From Marinobacterium alkalitolerans (GTDB lineage: Bacteria > Pseudomonadota > Gammaproteobacteria > Pseudomonadales > Balneatricaceae): a DNA stretch of 64,000 bases. This document shows, piece by piece, positions 53,319 to 61,544 of the stretch (the first letter of the stretch is position 1; every line of letters begins with the position of its first letter). Location: the NCBI RefSeq assembly GCF_017776525.1, contig NZ_JACVEW010000003.1, positions 1 to 64,000 on the forward strand. The letters run 5' to 3'. The notes under the pieces were generated by a model, which was given only the letters and a program-made list of their open reading frames with translations, was not told where the DNA came from and made no database searches. A program made the translations under genes and the position numbers.

Positions 53319-54035
53319 ATGGTTCCCGACACACCCAACTCACGGTCTCTGCCGGAAAACCTGAATCTGGACTTCACCCGGCATGTCGTTCACAGAACGG
53401 CAGAAATGGACTGGTATCCAAGCCCGGCAAAGGGCGTGGTGCGCAAGCCGCTGGAGCGCGAAGGCCGGGAGTCGGGCCGCACCACCAGTATTGTCGAGTA
53501 CGCACCGGGTACCGCATTTTCCAGCCATCCCCACCCGCTGGGTGAGGAGATTCTGGTGTTGGAGGGCGTGTTCTCGGATGAGAGCGGTGACTACCCGGCG
53601 GGCAGCTACATTCGCAACCCACCCGGAAGTCGACATGCGCCTTTCAGCCGTGAAGGCTGCACCCTGTTCGTCAAGCTGAACCACTTCAACCCCAGTGACA
53701 GTGCAGAGGTACGTATCAATACGGCCGAGCAGCCCTGGCAGCCGGGCATTGGTGGCCTGGAGGTCATGTCACTGCACCACTTTGAAACGGAGCACACGGC
53801 ACTGGTGAAGTGGCCGGCAGGTGAACAGTTCCAGCCTCACCGGCACTTTGGCGGAGAAGAGATTCTGGTGCTGTCGGGTGAGTTTTGTGACGAGCACGGG
53901 CGCTACCCAACTGGTACCTGGCTGCGCAGCCCGCACTTGAGCGAGCACTGCCCGTATGTGGAGCAGGAAACCGTCATTCTGGTCAAAACCGGTCACCTGC
54001 CTCAGTCCGAGGCTCTAAGCAGCGCTTCGTCCTGA
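53319..54035 (+). CDS. Double-cupin protein of the ChrR C-terminal type
   Basis: A 238-residue protein with two cupin repeats. The first (about 45-115) has HPHPLGEEILVLEGVF and the second (about 145-225) HRHFGGEEILVLSGEF, each with the metal-binding His/His/Glu pattern. It resembles the cupin half of anti-sigma factor ChrR without its N-terminal zinc domain, so a redox or metal-related function is likely rather than sigma binding. GAGGATAGGA precedes the start. Its 3' end overlaps the convergent gene by 34 bp. Confidence 0.86.
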   Translation: MVPDTPNSRSLPENLNLDFTRHVVHRTAEMDWYPSPAKGVVRKPLEREGRESGRTTSIVEYAPGTAFSSHPHPLGEEILVLEGVFSDESGDYPAGSYIRNPPGSRHAPFSREGCTLFVKLNHFNPSDSAEVRINTAEQPWQPGIGGLEVMSLHHFETEHTALVKWPAGEQFQPHRHFGGEEILVLSGEFCDEHGRYPTGTWLRSPHLSEHCPYVEQETVILVKTGHLPQSEALSSASS

Positions 54036-54502
54036 AACACGGCAGTCCGAACATGGCCCGTTTTCCGGTCAACGTAGTACCAGTATTCACGTTGCCGGCC
54101 GCCGTGGATCTTTTGGTTTTGTCGATCCGGGAAGCCCCAGGCTCGCTTCACCTGTGAGGGTGTCATGCCGGGCAGCAGCCTGCCCTGCCCGACCGCCTGT
54201 TCAACCGCCCTGCGCTGCAGGCGACGCCTGCGTGCATCGGCTGCCTGTTCGTTCTGTCGCGCACGGGCTGCCTGACGACGCTGCGCCTGTTCGCCCCAGA
54301 AACGTTCTGCCTGCTCGCGCCGCTGGCGTTCACTTTGACCGGGTGAGGCAGCAGCGGGGGGCTTGATGCCGGTGGGTGCATCACCCACCTCACAGGGGGT
54401 CGACTGGAACAGCCGCCGGCCATCCCGCTCACAGCTGTACACCTCGGCCATTGAGTAAACCGGCAGCAGCATCAGGCTGCTCCCCAGCAGAATCCATCGC
54501 AT
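54002..54502 (-). CDS. DUF4124-like exported protein with OmlA-like tail
   Basis: A 166-residue protein: signal peptide (about 1-19), a short DUF4124-like N-terminal part (VYSCERDGRRLFQSTPC with two cysteines), an Arg/Gln/Ala-rich helical linker (about 55-110) and a C-terminal SmpA/OmlA-like segment (LLPGMTPSQVKRAWGFPD). Function unknown. ATG 54502 follows GGAAGG. It overlaps the end of the cupin gene on the opposite strand. Confidence 0.78.
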   Translation of the reverse strand: MRWILLGSSLMLLPVYSMAEVYSCERDGRRLFQSTPCEVGDAPTGIKPPAAASPGQSERQRREQAERFWGEQAQRRQAARARQNEQAADARRRRLQRRAVEQAVGQGRLLPGMTPSQVKRAWGFPDRQNQKIHGGRQREYWYYVDRKTGHVRTAVFQDEALLRASD

Positions 54503-54556
54503 GTTTTTTCCTTCCATCCGTGAAGTATTGTCAGCCGCAAACGCCCGTTGCAGACC

Positions 54557-54732
54557 TGCATCACAGACTAGCATGCCCGTTTGAACATCGGAATATCGCC
54601 CGAAATTGAAGAAATCTGGCGTAAAACAGACACAAATGCTCAATCAGCATGCCATTTTGGCGCGATATTTGATTTTTACCAGAAGGATGAACCATAGTAT
54701 TGCGATGGAGTTACAGGCAGCGATCCTGCCTG
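54557..54732 (+). promoter_or_regulatory. Possible NtrC/sigma54 elements before glnH
   Basis: TGCATCACAGACTAGCA (54557-54573) shares its first 11 bases with the NtrC-like site at 44157. CAGGCAGCGATCCTGCC (54714-54730) has GG and GC 10 bases apart but is also a seven-base inverted repeat, so the assignment is weak. ATGCT/AGCAT (54636-54650) is a further inverted repeat. Nothing else was seen in the 291-bp gap 54503-54793. Confidence 0.35.
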
Positions 54733-54793
54733 AACCTGTCCATTTGACTCATGCGGCGCCACCAGCTGCCGCTCTTACTGCAAAGGAGTGATT

Positions 54794-55552
54794 ATGAAAA
54801 CAAAATGGCTCAAAACCCTCGGTATGGGGCTGGCACTGTCCGCGGCTGCAGGCGCTGCGCAGGCTGAAAACCTGCGTGTTGTGACTGACCCGAGTTTCGT
54901 GCCGTTCGAAATGATGGATCAGGCAACCGGCAAGATGATCGGTTTTGATATGGATATTCTGGCCGAGGTGTCCAAGCGCGCCGGGTTTGAATATGACCTC
55001 AACACCATGGACTTCAACGGTATCATTCCTGCTCTTCAGACCGGTAATGTGGATATGGCACTGGCCGGTATCACCATCACCGAAGAGCGTGAAAAGATCG
55101 TCGATTTTTCAGATCCCTACTACGACTCCGGCCTGCGTATTCTCGTACGTGCCGACAATGACCAGGTGGATGAAATTTCCGACCTGGAAGGCGCCAAGAT
55201 CGGCACCAAAATTGGCAGCACCAGCTACAACTTCCTGATGGATACGCTGGAGCAGGATGGCAACGTGACGCCGTATCCGGGCAGCTCCGACATGTATATG
55301 GCGCTGATGTCCGGCGCCGTGGACGCGGTGTTCTATGACGCGCCCAACGTCGGCTATTTCTCCAGCACCCGTGGTCAGGGACGTACCAAAACGGTTGGTC
55401 CGCTGTATGAAGGCCAGCAGTACGGTATCGCGCTCAAGCAGGGCAGCCCCTGGGTGGATGAAGTGAACGCGGCTTTGGCTGAAATCAAGGAAGACGGCAC
55501 CTACAAGGCCATTTACGAAAAATGGTTCGGCAAGATGCCGGGCAGCGAATAA
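54794..55552 (+). CDS. glnH: Glutamine-type ABC transporter binding protein
   Basis: A 252-residue periplasmic binding protein with a signal peptide (cleavage near AQA, residue 25). It has the amino-acid binding family order: VVTDPSFVPFEM, GFDMDILAEVSKRAG, MALAGITITEEREKIVDFSDPYYDSG, GTKIGSTSYNFL. It is close to GlnH. AAAGGAG precedes ATG 54794. Substrate glutamine is likely from similarity to GlnHPQ, but other polar amino acids are possible. Confidence 0.9.
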   Translation: MKTKWLKTLGMGLALSAAAGAAQAENLRVVTDPSFVPFEMMDQATGKMIGFDMDILAEVSKRAGFEYDLNTMDFNGIIPALQTGNVDMALAGITITEEREKIVDFSDPYYDSGLRILVRADNDQVDEISDLEGAKIGTKIGSTSYNFLMDTLEQDGNVTPYPGSSDMYMALMSGAVDAVFYDAPNVGYFSSTRGQGRTKTVGPLYEGQQYGIALKQGSPWVDEVNAALAEIKEDGTYKAIYEKWFGKMPGSE

Positions 55553-55562
55553 GTCCCCCATG

Positions 55563-55584
55563 GCCGGCTACGCCTGTAGCCGGC
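55563..55584 (+). terminator. Intercistronic hairpin glnH-glnP
   Basis: GCCGGCTAC and GTAGCCGGC form a nine-base stem with loop GCCT. Hairpins here are common in binding-protein operons and keep binding-protein mRNA more abundant than permease mRNA. Confidence 0.55.
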
Positions 55585-55614
55585 TGATTTCTGTTTACCA
55601 CGGAGCATTCATCA

Positions 55615-56283
55615 GTGGAATTCCAGTTTCAATTCGACTGGCAGGCAGCGATTAACTCCATTCCCTTCCTGTTGAAGGGGCTTCCCTACACCCTCATGAT
55701 TTCGTTCGGCGGTCTGCTGATCGGCTTTCTGCTGGGCATCCTGTTCGGGCTGCTCAGCCTCAACCGTCGCTGGTATCTGCGCTGGCCCGCCACCGCCTAT
55801 ATCGAGATTTTCCGCGGCACCCCCATTCTGGTGCAGGTGCTGTTCATCTTCTATGGTCTGCCGGACCTGGTCGGCTCGCCCATTGAGCCCATGACGGCCG
55901 CCATCGCCGCCATCGCCTTCAACTCAGGTGCCTACATCTCGGAAGTGGTCCGCGGCGGCGTTCAGTCCATTGCCAGGGGACAGCGCGAGGCAGGCCTGTC
56001 ACTGGGGCTGTCGCGCATTCAGACTTTCACGTACATCATCTGGCCTCAGGCGTTTCGCCGCATGATCCCGCCACTGGGTAACCAGGCCATTGTCAGCATC
56101 AAGGATACCTCGCTGTTTTCCGTAATCGGCGTGGGCGAACTGGTCCGACAGGGGCAGGTGTATATTGCCAACACCTTCACCGCCTTTGAGGTCTACTTCG
56201 CCGTGGCGGTGCTGTACCTGATTATCACCCTGTCACTCTCACTCCTGCTGCGCCTGGTCGAGCGCCGCGGATCAGCAGCCTGA
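55615..56283 (+). CDS. glnP: Glutamine-type ABC transporter permease
   Basis: A 222-residue permease with about five helices and the EAA loop ([36 protein letters not shown]). It has the conserved [20 protein letters not shown] of polar amino acid permeases. The GTG start has GGAG nine bases upstream. It is followed by glnQ after 11 bp. Confidence 0.92.
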   Translation: MEFQFQFDWQAAINSIPFLLKGLPYTLMISFGGLLIGFLLGILFGLLSLNRRWYLRWPATAYIEIFRGTPILVQVLFIFYGLPDLVGSPIEPMTAAIAAIAFNSGAYISEVVRGGVQSIARGQREAGLSLGLSRIQTFTYIIWPQAFRRMIPPLGNQAIVSIKDTSLFSVIGVGELVRQGQVYIANTFTAFEVYFAVAVLYLIITLSLSLLLRLVERRGSAA

Positions 56284-56294
56284 GGACCGGTTTC

Positions 56295-57041
56295 ATGTCA
56301 CACATTGTTGAAATCAACGAACTGAACAAGTACTTCGGCGAGCATCACGTACTCAAGGATATCGACCTGCAGGTGGAAACCGGCGAGGTGGTCGTCATCA
56401 TCGGTGCCAGCGGGTCCGGCAAATCCACCCTGATCCGTTGCATCAATGGACTGGAAGAGTACAACTCGGGCCAGCTGGTGGTAGACCAGCAACCGCTGGC
56501 ACCTCACGGCGGCAACCAGAAGGCGCTGAACGCCATTCGCAAGGAAGTGGGTATGGTGTTTCAGCAGTTCAACCTGTTTCCGCACCTGAATGTCCGCCGC
56601 AACATCATGCTGGCGCCCATGAAGGTGAAAAGTACCGACCAGGAGGCAGCGGCCGATCACGCGGACCGTCTGCTCGAGCGCGTCGGCATTGCCAGTCAGG
56701 CGGACAAGTTTCCCGGCCAGCTGTCCGGTGGTCAGCAGCAGCGCGTGGCCATTGCCCGGGCACTTGCGATGGAACCGCGCCTGATGCTGTTTGATGAGCC
56801 AACCTCAGCGCTCGACCCGGAAATGGTGGGTGAGGTGCTGGACGTCATGCGTGAGCTGGCACGTGAAGGGATGACCATGCTCGTGGTCACACACGAGATG
56901 GGGTTTGCGCGTGAAGTGGCCGACCGTGTCATCTACATCCATGAAGGTCGCATCGTGGAACAGGGCGCGCCTGATCAGGTGTTTGATAACCCGCAAAACG
57001 AACGCACCCAGGCATTTCTCTCCCGGGTACTCTCACACTGA
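56295..57041 (+). CDS. glnQ: Glutamine-type ABC transporter ATP-binding protein
   Basis: A 248-residue ATPase with Walker [23 protein letters not shown], signature [17 protein letters not shown], Walker [14 protein letters not shown] and [16 protein letters not shown]. This is the polar amino acid (PAAT) subgroup. It is the last gene of the operon. A hairpin follows at 57063-57091. Confidence 0.94.
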   Translation: MSHIVEINELNKYFGEHHVLKDIDLQVETGEVVVIIGASGSGKSTLIRCINGLEEYNSGQLVVDQQPLAPHGGNQKALNAIRKEVGMVFQQFNLFPHLNVRRNIMLAPMKVKSTDQEAAADHADRLLERVGIASQADKFPGQLSGGQQQRVAIARALAMEPRLMLFDEPTSALDPEMVGEVLDVMRELAREGMTMLVVTHEMGFAREVADRVIYIHEGRIVEQGAPDQVFDNPQNERTQAFLSRVLSH

Positions 57042-57062
57042 GCACCACCCTAATCAGGAACC

Positions 57063-57091
57063 GCCGGTCCGGTTGCTATAGCCGGACCGGC
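57063..57091. terminator. Hairpin after glnQ
   Basis: GCCGGTCCGG and CCGGACCGGC form a perfect ten-base stem between convergent genes. It overlaps the end of the leftward small gene. No U-run. Confidence 0.5.
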
Positions 57092-57417
57092 TGCTTGGCC
57101 TCATATACGGCAATCTTGGACAGTAACGTAATCTTGTCGACAGCCAGGTTGCAGTCCACCTTGACCGGCGAATCCGTCAGCCGTCGCCCATAGGAACGGG
57201 TTTCACCTTCGGACATGCGACGCCGTTTTTCATGGTTACAGCGACGGTCATGAATCGAGCCGCGCCGCTCAGGTCCCTTGTAAAGAGAGAACATGTATCC
57301 CTTCCACCATTCTTCCGATTCCTGAACAGTTGCGAGACTCGGGCTCAGCTGACGCCCGCTTTCGTCACACCAGTAGAAACAGATTCGTCCATCCAGAAAA
57401 TCTTTGAAGAGCTTCAT
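57076..57417 (-). CDS. Conserved small protein of unknown function
   Basis: A 113-residue, basic, soluble protein with a central run of arginines (GPERRGSIHDRRC, HEKRRRMSE) and an N-terminal FLDGRICFYWCDESGRQ. The charged ERR-x-DRR style recurs in small gammaproteobacterial proteins. No domain was recognised. The ORF has good composition for a gene and lies in the gap between glnQ and putA. The 245 bp upstream (57418-57662) hold the putA terminator and a possible promoter but no other gene. Confidence 0.65.
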   Translation of the reverse strand: MKLFKDFLDGRICFYWCDESGRQLSPSLATVQESEEWWKGYMFSLYKGPERRGSIHDRRCNHEKRRRMSEGETRSYGRRLTDSPVKVDCNLAVDKITLLSKIAVYEAKQPVRL

Positions 57418-57603
57418 GGTTGCACCGATGCTTGGGGTCCGTCTCCGCGGACATATTTATCGGATCCAGGGGGCTGTACCTAGAGACAACGTATAAACCA
57501 TTACGTTGCCAAGGTCTGATTAGATTTTACTCAAGTATGAGCCATATCATCTTTTTGGTCACTATTTAACCCAAAAGACTCTACGGCGAATCAACAGGAC
57601 AGG

Positions 57604-57627
57604 CAAAAGAGACCGGACCTGGTCTCT
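57604..57627 (-). terminator. Rho-independent terminator of putA
   Basis: On the minus strand AGAGACC pairs with GGTCTCT (57627-57621 and 57614-57608), followed by TTTT. Confidence 0.7.
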
Positions 57628-57662
57628 GGACTGACATCAGGCCCGGTCAATGGGAAAGGTGG

Positions 57663-60600
57663 TTATTCGGACTGTGCGATCAGGCTGGCATTACCACCGG
57701 CAGCGGTGGTATCCACGCACAGATGACGCTCGATTACGAAGCGCTCAGGCAGCACATACTCGGTAATCAGCGGCAGCAGCGCACCTTCACGTGCCGCCAG
57801 CGCCACACGGTAACGGCGCAGCAGCTCCGTATCGGCTCCGGTTGCAACCGCTTCATAGCCTTCGGCCACACGCAGTGCATCCGGATCCAGCAAGCCGTCA
57901 AGGGCCTGGATCGGCAGGCCGGCGTCCATGGCGGCAGACAGTGCCTGTCCGGCACCTGGCGCCACCACTACCACCTTGTTACCCTGCGACAGGGCAACGG
58001 CAGCCTGCTCCATCGCGCTGTCCAGAGTCGGGCCCAGGCAAAGCACCAGTCCACGTGGACAGTTGGACAGACGGTTCAGCTCACCGGTCGGGCCGGGCAT
58101 GAATTCGGGCTCGATATCCAGAGGGGCCGGCGCCTGCTTGAAAAACGGCTGCAGCGCACTCATGCGTGCCAGCGGCGGCAGTATCTGCGCTGACTGCAGG
58201 GCGCCGATGGCCGCACTCAGTGCTTCGGCAGTGACAACGGCCGCACCGGCATCTGCCGGCATGGACACCGGGTCCGCTTTCTTGAAGCGGCGCACATAGT
58301 GCGGGCCACCCGCTTTCGGGCCGGTACCGGAAAGGCCTTCACCGCCGAACGGCTGAGAGCCGACAATCGCACCGATCTGGTTACGGTTCACGTAGGCGTT
58401 GCCCACCTTGATCCGCTTGATGATGCGCTCCACCCGGTTATCCACACGGGTATGCAGACCGAAAGTCAGGCCGAAGCCCTTGGCGTTGATCGCGTCAACC
58501 ACGGCATCCAGCTCAGTGGCCTCAAAGGTAGCCACGTGCAGCACCGGGCCAAAGATCTCTTCATCAAGCTCTTCGATGCCGTTCAGGCGGATCACGGTGG
58601 GAGCTACAAAGTTCCCCTCTGCCGGCACGTCCAGCTTCTTGAGTACACGTCCCATGCGCTCGAACTTGTCACAGTGCGCCTGAATGCCGGCCTGAGCGTT
58701 CTTGTCGATCACGGGGCCGACATCGGTGGACAACAGCCAGGGGTTACCCACACTCAGCTCGTCCATGGCGCCAAACAGCATCTCCAGCAGGTGGTCCGCA
58801 ATGTCCTTCTGGACATAGAGAACACGCAGTGCCGAACAGCGCTGGCCGGCACTCTGGAAAGAGGACGCCAGTACATCACGCACGACCTGCTCCGGCAGTG
58901 CGGTCGAATCCACGATCATGGCGTTCAGGCCACCGGTTTCCGCCACCAGCGGTGCCTCGGGCGCCAGCTTTTCAGCCATTACCTTGTTGATACGCTGCGC
59001 CGTGGCAGTCGAGCCGGTAAAGCAGACCCCGGCAATGCGCGGCTCAGACGTGAGCGCCGCGCCCACGACTGAGCCCTGTCCCGGCAGCAGCTGTACGGCT
59101 TCCCGGGGAATACCGGCTTCATGCATCAGCTCGACGGCACGGGTTGCCATCAGGGATGTGGTTTCTGCCGGCTTCGCCAGTACGGTGTTGCCTGCCGCCA
59201 GTGCTGCCAGAATCTGGCCGGTAAAGATCGCCAGCGGGAAGTTCCACGGCGAGATACAGGTGATCACGCCACGCGCCTCACCCTCATTCGCCATGCGCAC
59301 GCCTTCATTGGCGTAGAAACGGGCGAAGTCGACCGCTTCACGGACTTCGGCAATGCCGTCCAGCAGCGTTTTGCCCGCTTCACGGGTCGCCAGTGCAAAG
59401 AGTTCGTGGGTGTGGGCTTCATACAGATCGCCCACACGTGCAATACGCTCGGCTCGCTCTTCAGCGCTCAGTGCAGACCAGGCGGTAAAGCCCTGCTCGG
59501 CAGCCGTAATCGCCTGATCAACATCCGCTACGGATGCCTGAGTCACCTGACCCACCTTATCGGTCGGATCTGCCGGGTTGCGAACCTCCAGTACTTCCGT
59601 GCCCTGCACCTCGCCGGCGATCACCGGCCCGCCGGTCCAGGTATGCTGACGGAAAGCACCACGGGCAGCTTCCATCTGCTCCACTTCAACCGGGTCGGTG
59701 ATGTCCCAACCCTGGGAGTTGAGGCGGTTTTCACCAAAAATGTGCTCCGGACGCACGATCGCCTTGCTGGAAATGTTGTCGCCCAGCGCCTGTACCTGAC
59801 TGATCGGATCGCGTGCGATCTCTTCCGGCGTAATACGGGTATCCACGATCTGGTTCACGAACGAACTGTTGGCACCGTTCTCCAGCAGTCGGCGAACCAG
59901 ATAGGCCAGCAGATCCTGATGCGCTCCGACCGGTGCATAAATACGGCAGCGGGTGTTGCCGCCGCTCATCAACGCTTCATGCAGGGACTCACCCATACCA
60001 TGCAGGCGCTGGAACTCAAAGCAGTCACGCCCCTGCGCCAGCTCCGTGATAGCGGAGACGGAGTGCGCATTGTGGGTTGCGAACTGTGGATAAATGCGGT
60101 CGGTCATGCCCAGCAGCTGCTTGGCACAGGCCAGGTAGGAGACATCGCTGCACGCCTTGCGGGTGAAGACCGGGAAGCCCTTGAGGCCCATGACCTGAGC
60201 ACGCTTGATCTCGGCATCCCAATATGCGCCTTTCACCAGGCGAACCATGATGCGGCGGTCCAGTTTTTCCGCCAGCGCGTAAAGCCAGTCCAGCACCTGC
60301 GACGCACGCTTGCCGAAGGCCTGAACCACGACACCAAAGCCATCCCAGCCGGCCAGCTCGGGATCGGACAGAATCATCTCGATCACATCCAGTGACAGGT
60401 CCAGACGATCGGCTTCTTCAGCATCGATATTGAAGCCCATGTTGGCGGCCTTGGCCTGCTTGGCCAGTTCCAGCGCACGGGGGGCCAGTTCGGTCATGAC
60501 GCGATCGCGATGGCCGTACTCATAACGGGCATGCAGCGCCGACAATTTGACCGAAATGCCGGGGTTGTTGCGAATATCGTCATGCACACAGTTGGGTGCC

Positions 60601-61295
60601 AGCGCGCTGATGGCACGCGAGTAGTCACGCTGGTAACGCTGCGCATCCGCATCGGTACGCGCCGCTTCACCCAGCATGTCATAGGAATAGGTGTACCCCC
60701 TGGATTCATACTTCTGGGCACGCTTCTGCGCTTCGTCGATGGTACGGCCCAGGACGAACTGGCGGCCCATCTCTTTCATCGCCTGGTGCGCAACGGTACG
60801 CACCATGGGGTCGCCCATGCGCTTGACCAGGCTGCGCAGGGTTTCCATCAGGCTCTTCTGGTCGGACGGGCTGATCAGCCTGCCCGCCACCATCAGGCCC
60901 CAGGTGGTGGTATTGATCAGGGAGGACTTGGCCTTGCCACGGTGCTCTGACCACTGGCCGGACGCAATCTTGTCTTCGATCAGGTCGTGGATAGTGACGT
61001 TATCCGGCACACGCAGCAGCGCCTCGGCCAGACACATCAGGGCCACCCCTTCCTTGGTTGTAAGGCCGTACTGTGCCAGGAACTTTTCCATCATGGTGGG
61101 CCTGGAGTTGCCGCGTACATTGCGGACCAGCTCGGCTGCGCGGGCAGAGATGGCATCACGCACCTCAGACGACAAGTCAGCGGCTGTGATCAGGTCGTTG
61201 ATAACCCGGTGCTCGTCCGCCAGGTAGTTGGCACGGACAGCCTGACGACAGGTATCGAGAGATGGATGCGTATGGCGATCTTGTTGTTGGGTCAT
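57663..61295 (-). CDS. putA: Bifunctional proline dehydrogenase / P5C dehydrogenase
   Basis: A 1210-residue PutA. Proline dehydrogenase barrel (about 130-470) with RLVKGAYWDAEIK, and the aldehyde dehydrogenase (about 530-1000) with the NAD region ISPWNFPLAIFTGQ, Glu in LVAETGGLNAM and nucleophile Cys820 in GQRCSALRV. A C-terminal extra domain follows (about 1000-1210). There is no N-terminal ribbon-helix-helix, so it lacks the DNA-binding repressor part of E. coli PutA and is a type B protein. It oxidises proline to glutamate. GAGGAT precedes ATG 61295. A terminator follows at 57604. Confidence 0.95.
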   Translation of the reverse strand: MTQQQDRHTHPSLDTCRQAVRANYLADEHRVINDLITAADLSSEVRDAISARAAELVRNVRGNSRPTMMEKFLAQYGLTTKEGVALMCLAEALLRVPDNVTIHDLIEDKIASGQWSEHRGKAKSSLINTTTWGLMVAGRLISPSDQKSLMETLRSLVKRMGDPMVRTVAHQAMKEMGRQFVLGRTIDEAQKRAQKYESRGYTYSYDMLGEAARTDADAQRYQRDYSRAISALAPNCVHDDIRNNPGISVKLSALHARYEYGHRDRVMTELAPRALELAKQAKAANMGFNIDAEEADRLDLSLDVIEMILSDPELAGWDGFGVVVQAFGKRASQVLDWLYALAEKLDRRIMVRLVKGAYWDAEIKRAQVMGLKGFPVFTRKACSDVSYLACAKQLLGMTDRIYPQFATHNAHSVSAITELAQGRDCFEFQRLHGMGESLHEALMSGGNTRCRIYAPVGAHQDLLAYLVRRLLENGANSSFVNQIVDTRITPEEIARDPISQVQALGDNISSKAIVRPEHIFGENRLNSQGWDITDPVEVEQMEAARGAFRQHTWTGGPVIAGEVQGTEVLEVRNPADPTDKVGQVTQASVADVDQAITAAEQGFTAWSALSAEERAERIARVGDLYEAHTHELFALATREAGKTLLDGIAEVREAVDFARFYANEGVRMANEGEARGVITCISPWNFPLAIFTGQILAALAAGNTVLAKPAETTSLMATRAVELMHEAGIPREAVQLLPGQGSVVGAALTSEPRIAGVCFTGSTATAQRINKVMAEKLAPEAPLVAETGGLNAMIVDSTALPEQVVRDVLASSFQSAGQRCSALRVLYVQKDIADHLLEMLFGAMDELSVGNPWLLSTDVGPVIDKNAQAGIQAHCDKFERMGRVLKKLDVPAEGNFVAPTVIRLNGIEELDEEIFGPVLHVATFEATELDAVVDAINAKGFGLTFGLHTRVDNRVERIIKRIKVGNAYVNRNQIGAIVGSQPFGGEGLSGTGPKAGGPHYVRRFKKADPVSMPADAGAAVVTAEALSAAIGALQSAQILPPLARMSALQPFFKQAPAPLDIEPEFMPGPTGELNRLSNCPRGLVLCLGPTLDSAMEQAAVALSQGNKVVVVAPGAGQALSAAMDAGLPIQALDGLLDPDALRVAEGYEAVATGADTELLRRYRVALAAREGALLPLITEYVLPERFVIERHLCVDTTAAGGNASLIAQSE

Positions 61296-61465
61296 GATGG
61301 TATCCTCATCCACACAAACATTTGTGACCATTCTAATCACCAAGCCATACACACTTTTCCTATTTTTATACCTATGACAGCACGGTTGGTATTATTTTCA
61401 CCTCTATAAAAGTCGATCAGAATACTCAAAGAACAAAAAGTAGCCAGTTAACCCTATACAGACAT

Positions 61466-61489
61466 AAAAAACCCCGGCCGAAGCCGGGG
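61466..61489 (-). terminator. Rho-independent terminator of the glutamate dehydrogenase gene
   Basis: CCCCGGC (61472-61478) pairs with GCCGGGG (61483-61489), loop CGAA on the plus strand; on the minus strand six T follow (61471-61466). The rest of the 61296-61544 gap is AT-rich and probably holds the putA promoter, but I could not fix it. Confidence 0.82.
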
Positions 61490-61544
61490 AACAAGGTCGG
61501 CGCAGCAGGCTATCCGCTGCATCCAGGCAAGCAAGACGTCAGGC

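Noticed and set aside
59121-60395. A 424-codon rightward open frame
   Set aside because: Antisense to putA, which is complete and recognisable.
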